Shown in pieces: positions 51,198 through 57,201 of a DNA stretch of 64,000 nucleotides. The position numbers and the translations under genes were made by a program. The notes under the pieces are model-generated. The model was given only the letters and a program-made list of their open reading frames with translations. It was not told the origin of the DNA and searched no databases. Source of the DNA: an uncultured Bacteroidales bacterium (lineage in GTDB: Bacteria; Bacteroidota; Bacteroidia; Bacteroidales; Paludibacteraceae); NCBI GenBank assembly GCA_946614295.1, contig CAMOGT010000002.1, positions 43,821 to 107,820 on the forward strand. The letters run 5' to 3'. The stretch's first letter is position 1. Every line of letters begins with the position of its first letter.

Positions 51198-53725
51198 GAA
51201 AACTCCTGACAGCCGTTCTTTTAGCGTTAGCGGGCGTTCTGCCGCTCCACGCGGTCGAGACCATCATCGTCGGCGAGATCGTCAACGAGACGACAGGCGA
51301 AGCCATCCCGAATGTCAATATTCATTTCCGCGGCACGAAGATCGGCACTACCTCCGATGCCAACGGCAATTATGCCCTGCGCGTGGACATGCAGGCGAAG
51401 GCGCAACTCGTTTTCTCCGCCGTCGGATATTTCACCCAGCGTTTTGACATCGAGCCGGGGACGATGGCAGGACTGCAGGTCGCCCTCCGGGAGAAAACAG
51501 CTACGCTGACAGAGGTGGTCGTCTCGCCATCGGAAAACCCTGCGCTGGAGATCCTTCGGCAGGTGCGCGCCCATCGGTCCGGGAACGACCGCACGCTCCA
51601 TCCCGAGAACGCTTCTACCCTCCTCCGCGACCAGACACTCTACGTCTCGCATATATCCAAACGGCATCTCCGCCGTGCACTTTGGCGTTCGCTCCAATCC
51701 GGTATGATAGTCCGGGAGGACTCCACTTTTATCATGCCCCTCTACCGTGAGACCCAGTCTTTCCGCTTTGCCGGAACCGAGTCCACACCTGCCAACGACC
51801 TCCGCACGCAGTCCCTCATACTCACCTCTACCGACTACTCCTCCCTCCTCGGCGGCGAAGGAAACCTCAATTTCTATGCGCCCTCCGTCTCCCTCATGGG
51901 GCACGCGTTCCTCTCTCCCCTCGCGCCTTCCGGCAACCTCTATTATCGCTACTATCTGACAGAGAGCGAAGCGAACGATTCTACAGGCGAAGCCGGTCAC
52001 GAAGTAACCATCGTATTTCGCACCCGCAACCCCTTCTACGCCACTTTCAACGGCTCCATGGTCATTGACACCGCCACTTTTGCGCTCCGTTCGATACAAG
52101 CCTACGTGCCGCCCGAGGTAGCCGTCAATTATGTCAATAATATCCACCTCACGCAGAACCTCCTGCCGGATGGCTCCATCGCCGACGAACATATATCCGT
52201 TCTCCTGGATTTTGCCGTCAAATCCGATCAGGCGGGTACCGTCTTCCCCACGCTCTTATTAACCACTTCGCTCACCAATCCTACAGCACCAGCGGTCTTA
52301 CAGCGCAGCGGTCCTACAGCAACGCGGTCCTACAGCGATAGCGGTCTTACAGGCGAAGCCGGTCTTACAAACACAGCCGCTCCCTCGCCCGACTCCGCTT
52401 TTGCTGTCCTCGACTCCCTTCCGGTCATCCGCGTCGCGAAATTCTTTGCTACCGTCGCCACCACCGGATATATACCCACCGGCACACCCGTGGATATCGG
52501 TCACATAGAGGAGATCCTGCAGGTCAACCAGCACGAGGGAGTCCATTTCGGTCTGCCTTTCCGCACCAACGAACGTTTCTCCAGGATTGTCTCCCTCGAG
52601 GCGTCTGTCGGCTACGGTATCCGCGACCGCGCGCCGAAAGGCATGGGACGTATCTCTGTCAACCTGCCTGCGCGGTATCGCAACTATATGCAGCTGGAGT
52701 ATAACGACCGCTATGTCTGGTCGGAGGTCGATGATTTCGACCGCCTCTTGCGCGAGAACTCCATGGGATGGGGTAACTTCGATTTCACGGCGTACGCCTT
52801 CGAGGCGCTAAAAAGAGACTCGCTCTGCGTCAATACCGCTCTCCGTCAGCGTCAGATTCAGTACCACTGGTTCGCCGATTGGGGCGCTTTCGCTTCATCC
52901 GTAGGACCCGCCACTGCCTTGGAGTCCCACGCGTACATCCGCGCCGGATGGATGCCCGCCTCAACTCTCAACTATCAACTATCAACTATCAACTATCAAC
53001 TATCCACTATCAACTACCAATCCCTTTCCCTGATTACCCGTCTCTCGTGGGGAGAACGCAAATACGATGGTTTCTTCTCGCGCCGCTACGCCTACTCCGG
53101 CAAGTACCCGGTTCTCTATCTTGGCACCGAGTTCGGCCACTGGGCATCAACCGGCAATCAGCAATCACCTATAACCAACCCGCAAGGCGGACTCTACGCC
53201 CACCTGCGTTTAATGCTCACTCACCACGCCAACCTCGGCATGGGAGGTACGCTCACATATGCTTTACGTGCCGGAGTTATCTTCGGTTCCGTTCCGCCTA
53301 CTCTTCTCTGGCAGGCAAACGCCAACCAGGGATACGCCTACGACCCTTACCGCTTCACCTTCCTGCACGGCGCCCAACTCATGGCGGACAAATACGCTAC
53401 TTTGCAGGCGGAATGGAACGGTCATGGCATCCTCTTCAATCTTATCCCGGGTATCCGTTGGCTCCATCTCCGCGAACTCGTCGAAGCCAAAATAGCCTAC
53501 GGCTACTTATCTTCTGACAGCGTTAGCGGTCTTACAGAAACGCGGTCCTATGGTCCGAAGGACGGTCACGCATTCTACGGCGAAGTCGGCATCGGCATCG
53601 GTAACATCCTCCGTGTCTGCGACCTCTACTCCGTCTGGGGTTTCACTCCCCGTCTATCAACTCTCAACTCTCAACTCTCAACTATCCATTGGGGTATCCG
53701 TTTCCGCATCCACCTCGGCCTGTAG
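51194..53725 (+). CDS. DUF5686 / carboxypeptidase-regulatory-like outer-membrane protein
   Basis: 843 residues from the ATG overlapping the xerD stop; longer in-frame starts run inside xerD. Signal peptide 1-20 (ends LHA). CarboxypepD_reg-like domain about 21-112 (IIVGEIVNETTGEAIPNVNIHFRGTKIGTTSDANGNYALRV). DUF5686 region from about 115 (LEILRQVRAHRSGNDRTLHPEN) with a C-terminal barrel. Role unknown; likely outer membrane. It carries four repeat-derived in-frame stretches: micro-hairpin units (52283-52377 and 53517-53568) and TCAACTA units (52961-53018, encoding LNYQLSTINYQ repeats, and 53654-53690). Despite this the frame is open throughout. Confidence 0.88.
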   Translation: MRKLLTAVLLALAGVLPLHAVETIIVGEIVNETTGEAIPNVNIHFRGTKIGTTSDANGNYALRVDMQAKAQLVFSAVGYFTQRFDIEPGTMAGLQVALREKTATLTEVVVSPSENPALEILRQVRAHRSGNDRTLHPENASTLLRDQTLYVSHISKRHLRRALWRSLQSGMIVREDSTFIMPLYRETQSFRFAGTESTPANDLRTQSLILTSTDYSSLLGGEGNLNFYAPSVSLMGHAFLSPLAPSGNLYYRYYLTESEANDSTGEAGHEVTIVFRTRNPFYATFNGSMVIDTATFALRSIQAYVPPEVAVNYVNNIHLTQNLLPDGSIADEHISVLLDFAVKSDQAGTVFPTLLLTTSLTNPTAPAVLQRSGPTATRSYSDSGLTGEAGLTNTAAPSPDSAFAVLDSLPVIRVAKFFATVATTGYIPTGTPVDIGHIEEILQVNQHEGVHFGLPFRTNERFSRIVSLEASVGYGIRDRAPKGMGRISVNLPARYRNYMQLEYNDRYVWSEVDDFDRLLRENSMGWGNFDFTAYAFEALKRDSLCVNTALRQRQIQYHWFADWGAFASSVGPATALESHAYIRAGWMPASTLNYQLSTINYQLSTINYQSLSLITRLSWGERKYDGFFSRRYAYSGKYPVLYLGTEFGHWASTGNQQSPITNPQGGLYAHLRLMLTHHANLGMGGTLTYALRAGVIFGSVPPTLLWQANANQGYAYDPYRFTFLHGAQLMADKYATLQAEWNGHGILFNLIPGIRWLHLRELVEAKIAYGYLSSDSVSGLTETRSYGPKDGHAFYGEVGIGIGNILRVCDLYSVWGFTPRLSTLNSQLSTIHWGIRFRIHLGL
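52283..52377 (+). repeat. Micro-hairpin repeat array inside the DUF5686 gene
   Basis: Six units of 16-19 bases on the plan TACA-arm-loop-arm-GGTC: centres GC-acca-GC, GC-gca-GC, GC-aac-GC, GC-gata-GC, GGC-gaa-GCC and one degenerate. Two further units lie at 53517-53568, one with centre GTCC-gaa-GGAC. Confidence 0.8.
52961..53018 (+). repeat. TCAACTA tandem repeat inside the DUF5686 gene
   Basis: About five 11-base copies of ACTATCAACT(A), in frame as repeated Q-L-S-T-I-N-Y. A second patch (CTCTCAACT) is at 53654-53690. The reverse complement is the intergenic repeat at 12273-12308 and 10010-10033. Confidence 0.85.
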
Positions 53726-53750
53726 CCCTGCCCGATAAAGACCGGCTATC

Positions 53751-55259
53751 CTATTGCCTTTTCGGAATTCTTTTGGCGATACCGATGGCGCCTGTCGGAC
53801 ATACCAACCGGCACAGATGGCACCCTACGCACTTGGCTCCGATGATCTTCGGCTTGCGGTCCTCGCCGAACTCGATCGCTTGGTGTCCGCCGTCCATGCA
53901 CGATACGTAGCATCGCCCGCAACCTATACATTGCGTCTTGTCTATCAGCGGATAAACCATCGTCTCGCGGTCCAGATCGGACGGCAGCACGATGTTCTTC
54001 AACTCCTCACCTACCAGTTTCTTAAGCTCTGTGATCCCGCGCTCTGCCATGTAGTGCTGCAGACCCGCTTTCAGGTCGTCGATGATCCGATAGCCGTATT
54101 GCATTACGGCGGTGCACACCTGTACGTTGCGGCATCCTAACTGGATGAACTCCAGCGCGTCGCGCCAAGTCTCTATTCCGCCGATACCGCTGATATCCAT
54201 ATGTTTCTCAATACCCGCCTTGTGCAGAATCGGGTTGCCTGTCATCTCGTAAATCATACGCAGCGCGATGGGCTTCACCGCCTTGCCCGAATAACCGCTG
54301 ATGGTCTTCTTCCCGCTCACTTCCGCGCTGTTGCTCATCGTGATCGACTTAATCGTGTTGATTGCGCTGATTCCCGATGCACCCGCATAAAAACAGGCTA
54401 ACGCCGGAGATGTCATGCTCATGATATTCGGCGTCATCTTCGGGATTACCGGGATCTTCACCGCGTCGCGAACATACGAGGTATAGAACAGGATTAACTC
54501 GGGGTTCTGACCGATATCGCTTCCGAGCCCCGTCAAACGCATCTGCGGGCACGAGAAATTGAGTTCCACGGCGTCGCAGCCTGCTTCCTCTGCCATCTTC
54601 GCCAACTCGATCCATTCCTCCTCTGTCTGTCCCATAATGGAGGCGATGATACGTTTCGTCGGGTAGTTCGCTTTCAGCCTGTGCAGGATTTCAAAGTCCA
54701 TCGTGTACGGATTTTCGCTCAGCTGCTCCATGTTTCGGAATCCCACGAACGGCGTACCCTCCTTGCGCACGGCGTCAAAACGCGGCGACACCTCGCGGAT
54801 ATCCGCTTTGGTGATGGTCTTGTAGAACACACCCGCCCAGCCGGCTTCTAAGGCCCGCGCTACCATCTCGTAGTTCGTGCAGATAGCCGAACTCGCCAGG
54901 AAGAACGGGTTCTCGCACACCATGTCGCAGAAATTGATTTCCAGACTCGGCAATTCGTCTACCCCTGTCTTACAGTCCTCCGGACGGTCTTGCAGCGTAG
55001 CGGTCTTACAGTCACTCTGTGACGCTCCTACAGCGTTAGCGGTCAGCGAACTTATTTCGCTAATCCGAATAGGTCTGTCGTAATGGATACAGGCTTTCTC
55101 GCCCTGTACCAATTCTTCTTCACTCAGCTCGTTGAACAGCTCAACGGCGGTCCATAGATTGTCAAAACGGGCTGCGCGGATGGCGCGTGCCACTTTCTCT
55201 CCGCACGGCGCATCGTAGCATAACAGGCACCGTGATGTTTCTTCTTGAATGTGTATCAT
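53751..55259 (-). CDS. preA: NAD-dependent dihydropyrimidine dehydrogenase subunit PreA-like
   Basis: 502 residues. Reduces uracil/thymine with PreT in pyrimidine degradation. N-terminal Cys-rich motif CLLCYDAPCGEKV; FMN-binding TIM barrel from about 110 (SLEINFCDMVCENPFFLASSAICTNYEMV ... GWAGVFYKTIT ... ELNFSCPQM with the catalytic Cys ... ISGIGGIETW). C-terminal ferredoxin domain with two 4Fe-4S motifs: CIGCGRCYVSC and CVGCHLCRLVCP. Residues about 72-102 (SSLTANAVGASQSDCKTATL and following) come from the micro-hairpin repeat and have no family counterpart. No preT is seen here. Own promoter on the minus strand. Confidence 0.9.
   Translation of the reverse strand: MIHIQEETSRCLLCYDAPCGEKVARAIRAARFDNLWTAVELFNELSEEELVQGEKACIHYDRPIRISEISSLTANAVGASQSDCKTATLQDRPEDCKTGVDELPSLEINFCDMVCENPFFLASSAICTNYEMVARALEAGWAGVFYKTITKADIREVSPRFDAVRKEGTPFVGFRNMEQLSENPYTMDFEILHRLKANYPTKRIIASIMGQTEEEWIELAKMAEEAGCDAVELNFSCPQMRLTGLGSDIGQNPELILFYTSYVRDAVKIPVIPKMTPNIMSMTSPALACFYAGASGISAINTIKSITMSNSAEVSGKKTISGYSGKAVKPIALRMIYEMTGNPILHKAGIEKHMDISGIGGIETWRDALEFIQLGCRNVQVCTAVMQYGYRIIDDLKAGLQHYMAERGITELKKLVGEELKNIVLPSDLDRETMVYPLIDKTQCIGCGRCYVSCMDGGHQAIEFGEDRKPKIIGAKCVGCHLCRLVCPTGAIGIAKRIPKRQ
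54966..55045. repeat. Micro-hairpin repeat array inside preA
   Basis: Four units: TACA-GTCC-tcc-GGAC-GGTC, TGCA-GC-gta-GC-GGTC, TACA-GTCAC-tct-GTGAC-GCTC and TACA-GC-gtta-GC-GGTC. Arms vary in sequence and length but stay complementary. Confidence 0.8.
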
Positions 55260-55284
55260 AGCATTCTTATTCTGGTTTCGGCTG

Positions 55285-55316
55285 CAAATTTAGTGCTTTT
55301 TTTTGAATTACGCAAA
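55285..55316 (-). promoter_or_regulatory. Minus-strand promoter for preA
   Basis: Read on the minus strand: TTTG (55316-55313), 20-base gap, TAAATTTG (55292-55285), 25 bases before the preA ATG. Confidence 0.82.
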
Positions 55317-55343
55317 AAAAATCGTCTCTTGGCACGATTTTTT
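55316..55343 (-). terminator. Second terminator behind hsp20
   Basis: AAAAAATCGT (55316-55325) pairs with ACGATTTTTT (55334-55343). It touches the preA -33 box, so termination of hsp20 transcripts ends where the preA promoter begins. Confidence 0.7.
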
Positions 55344-55352
55344 GCCACCAAA

Positions 55353-55384
55353 AAAGAACGGCAGCCTTCCGGTTGCCGTTCTTT
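55353..55384 (-). terminator. Terminator behind hsp20
   Basis: Perfect 11-bp stem AAAGAACGGCA (55353-55363) with TGCCGTTCTTT (55374-55384), T tract on the minus strand (55350-55355 read in reverse). Confidence 0.85.
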
Positions 55385-55394
55385 CCACTTTCTG

Positions 55395-55437
55395 CTTTGA
55401 GCGAAGCGGTCTTTCGACTTTTGACTTTCGACTATTT
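55395..55437. repeat. Repeat pair at the 3' end of hsp20
   Basis: One micro-hairpin unit (TTGA-GC-gaa-GC-GGTC, about 55396-55412) followed by TTTCGACTTTTGACTTTCGA, a simple tandem repeat reaching into the hsp20 stop codon. Confidence 0.55.
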
Positions 55438-55860
55438 GATCTCAATCTGTTTCGTCGTCTTGCCTTCTACTTTCTCGACTTTCGGCAGTTCGATAGTCAG
55501 AATACCGTCTTCTACCTTGGCGTTGATTCCTTCTTCGTTCACATCATCCGGCAGACTGTATTTCTGCTCGTAGTTGGTGTACGAGAACTCGCGGCGCAGA
55601 TAGTGCGAGTGTTTGTCTTCCTCTTTGTGTTCGAACTTGTTCTCGATGGCGACGCAGAGGTTGTGATCCTCGTCGACATGAATGCGACAGTACTCTTTCT
55701 TTACGCCCGGCGCTGCCAGTTCAACGATATACGCTTTCTCGGTTTCTTTGACGTTAACCGACGGAGCGGTTGTACTTACGGTGTTCATCAGATCCGAGTT
55801 CAGAAACTCATCAAATACTGTTGGGAACCAACTGTTTCTACGATACATTGCAGGTGTCAT
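55432..55860 (-). CDS. Small heat-shock protein (Hsp20/alpha-crystallin)
   Basis: 142 residues from MTPAMYRRNSWFP. This ATG has AGGAG 8 bases upstream; a longer in-frame start at 55893 adds 11 residues with no such signal. ATP-independent holdase that traps unfolding proteins in oligomers. Alpha-crystallin domain about 35-140: VNVKETEKAYIVELAAPGVKKEYCRIHVDEDHNLCVAIENK, EFSYTNYEQKYSLPDDVNEEGINAKVEDGILTIELPK (A-x-x-x-x-G-x-L box present). It ends KQIEIK without an I-x-I tail. Two terminators follow. No standard promoter seen upstream, so a heat-shock-type promoter is possible. Confidence 0.93.
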   Translation of the reverse strand: MTPAMYRRNSWFPTVFDEFLNSDLMNTVSTTAPSVNVKETEKAYIVELAAPGVKKEYCRIHVDEDHNLCVAIENKFEHKEEDKHSHYLRREFSYTNYEQKYSLPDDVNEEGINAKVEDGILTIELPKVEKVEGKTTKQIEIK

Positions 55861-55944
55861 AATTAAATCTCCTAAATTTGCGGGTTTCGTCATCTTGTTT
55901 GATTCCGAGAACCCAGGTTAAACAATCTTGCGTTGTTTGCGGTC

Positions 55945-56000
55945 TGTAGGAGTAGTTTGCTGCTTTGCAGTAGTCTGCTTGTTTTAGCAGGTCGCTTTTA
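55945..56000. repeat. Possible micro-hairpin units upstream of hsp20
   Basis: Within the gene-free stretch 55894-56568: CTGC-ttt-GCAG followed by AGTC, then CTGCT-tgtttt-AGCAG followed by GTC. They resemble the TACA..GGTC units but are more diverged. Confidence 0.4.
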
Positions 56001-56050
56001 AACGTTTTCACCCTGAATATTGCAATCTCCGTGCCACCCCTTCCATCCCT

Positions 56051-56130
56051 GCCATTTTGTCCACCTCTGTGCCAAATTGTCCACTTTCGTGCCATTTTGT
56101 CCACCTTTGTGCCCAAATGTCCATCTTTGC
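56051..56130. repeat. Four 20-base tandem repeats
   Basis: Exact 20-base period: GCCATTTTGTCCACCTCTGT, GCCAAATTGTCCACTTTCGT, GCCATTTTGTCCACCTTTGT, GCCCAAATGTCCATCTTTGC (conserved TGTCCA), followed by a degenerate pyrimidine-rich copy. No spacers, so not CRISPR. No gene on either strand looks real here. Confidence 0.85.
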
Positions 56131-56220
56131 CCCCTTCGTCCTTTTTGCCCAACTCCCCTTCCCTCTCCTACTCCCTTCGTCCTTTATATCCGCCCGCTCC
56201 CGTTCCCCGCCGGTCCTGCT

Positions 56221-56295
56221 CTCGCGGCTAGTACCGCGAGCCCTGCTTCCCTCCCTTCTCTCCTCCTGTCCAGCCCTCGCGGCTGTTTCCGCGAG
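56221..56295. repeat. Two CTCGCGG/CCGCGAG hairpins
   Basis: CTCGCGG-ctagta-CCGCGAG (56221-56240) and CTCGCGG-ctgttt-CCGCGAG (56276-56295). Arms identical, loops different; each is followed by a purine/pyrimidine-skewed C-rich run. The end CCGCGAG is shared with the hairpin core before both tRNAs (ACCGCGAG). Confidence 0.75.
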
Positions 56296-56371
56296 CACAG
56301 CCTCCCTATCTCGTCTATGTATGCCCATTCCGGCCTATCACTGCCTAAAATGGCCTATTCTTGCAAATAAA

Positions 56372-56403
56372 TTTGCATATGTCACTTTTTTATTGTATCT
56401 TTG
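56372..56403 (+). promoter_or_regulatory. Promoter for the 128-residue conserved protein
   Basis: TTTGCATATGTC from 56372 and TATCTTTG at 56396-56403, 20-base gap. The leader is about 160 bases, long for this window. Confidence 0.8.
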
Positions 56404-56450
56404 CACCCAATTAGCCTCCGCCGTCGTACTATCCACGTAAATTATACGTA

Positions 56451-56500
56451 CGATTTACGGACGATATACGGAGGATATACGGAGGATATACGGACGATTA
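56451..56500 (+). repeat. 11-base tandem repeats in the leader
   Basis: Four and a half copies with an exact 11-base period: CGATTTACGGA, CGATATACGGA, GGATATACGGA, GGATATACGGA, CGATTA. The period is one helical turn, so a protein could bind one face of the DNA; in RNA the units offer repeated GGAGG. Confidence 0.8.
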
Positions 56501-56568
56501 AGCCAATTAGAAGCAGAGAACAAGCATAGAACATACTCATTGAAAAAATAACTAAATAACACAAAAAA

Positions 56569-56955
56569 ATGGCACATGTAGAAACTAATGTCGCTATCGA
56601 CTCCTTTCAAGGCAAGTTCAAACGCGACGATCGGATCGTTTATCGCACCCGCAACGGCAAAACGCACGCTTATGCGTTTGACAACCCTTTCCGTGGCACG
56701 GCATCGGAAGAACAAGCACAAACCCGTTCCACCTTCGGCATGGCTGTCAAACAGGCCTCAGCCATTCTGAAAGACCCCGCCCTGCGTGCCGAGTGGGAAA
56801 AGCGTTATGCAGACTACCGCAAGCATTTCCGCCGCCATGCCCCGACGCCTCAGAACCCCAAGCCGAACACCCCCAATCCCCGCCCCAAGCAGAACACCCA
56901 TTTCTGTTCCACTCTCCGTGGCTTCATCATCTCCACCCTGAAGGCAGAGGAATAA
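56569..56955 (+). CDS. Conserved small hypothetical protein (Bacteroidales)
   Basis: 128 residues. Basic; no signal peptide. N-terminal part FQGKFKRDDRIVYRTRNGKTHAYAFDNPFRG, a helical middle (RSTFGMAVKQASAILKDPALRAEWEKRYADYRKH), a Pro/Asn-rich linker (about 93-110) and the end STLRGFIISTLKAEE. The beginning 'V-Y-R-x-R-N-G-K-x-H-A-Y' and the end 'T-L-R-G-F-I-I' are familiar from small Bacteroidales proteins without known function. Expressed from its own promoter with an unusual repeat-bearing leader, which hints at regulation. Role unknown. Confidence 0.7.
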   Translation: MAHVETNVAIDSFQGKFKRDDRIVYRTRNGKTHAYAFDNPFRGTASEEQAQTRSTFGMAVKQASAILKDPALRAEWEKRYADYRKHFRRHAPTPQNPKPNTPNPRPKQNTHFCSTLRGFIISTLKAEE

Positions 56956-56964
56956 AGAACATAC

Positions 56965-57046
56965 AGCCTGCGTTCCCCCCAAAACAACCTGCCCGCGTCT
57001 TTTCTCCATAGCATCGACCATGCATGGGCGATAAAAGACGCAGGCT
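56965..57046. other. Nested inverted repeats after the 128-residue gene
   Basis: AGCCTGCGT (56965-56973) pairs with ACGCAGGCT (57038-57046) and, inside, GCGTCTTTT (56995-57003) pairs with AAAAGACGC (57033-57041); the two 3' arms overlap, so the two stems are mutually exclusive. This is an alternative-structure arrangement and might be an attenuator or terminator switch. Confidence 0.55.
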
Positions 57047-57151
57047 ACCAAGCCCCACCCCGCTCGCGAACCGAAAATCCCCATTCAAAATGCAAATAGA
57101 TTTTTTATTTCGCTACGCTCAAACGATTATTTTTGTATTTCTTACAAAAAT

Positions 57152-57183
57152 CTTGCATATATCAAAAAAAAGTTGTACCTTTG
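57152..57183 (+). promoter_or_regulatory. Promoter for the defence-like island
   Basis: CTTGCATATATC from 57152 and TACCTTTG at 57176-57183, 20-base gap; 18 bases before the ATG of the DUF4062 protein. No other standard promoter is visible from here to the window end. Confidence 0.85.
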
Positions 57184-57201
57184 CACCCGAAATTATAAAC
57201 T

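Noticed and set aside
55303..55866. 187-codon plus-strand frame opposite hsp20
   Set aside because: The minus strand encodes a complete Hsp20 with its terminator; the plus frame is its shadow.
56051..56130. CRISPR array
   Set aside because: The 20-base repeats are directly adjacent with no unique spacers, and no cas gene is in the window.
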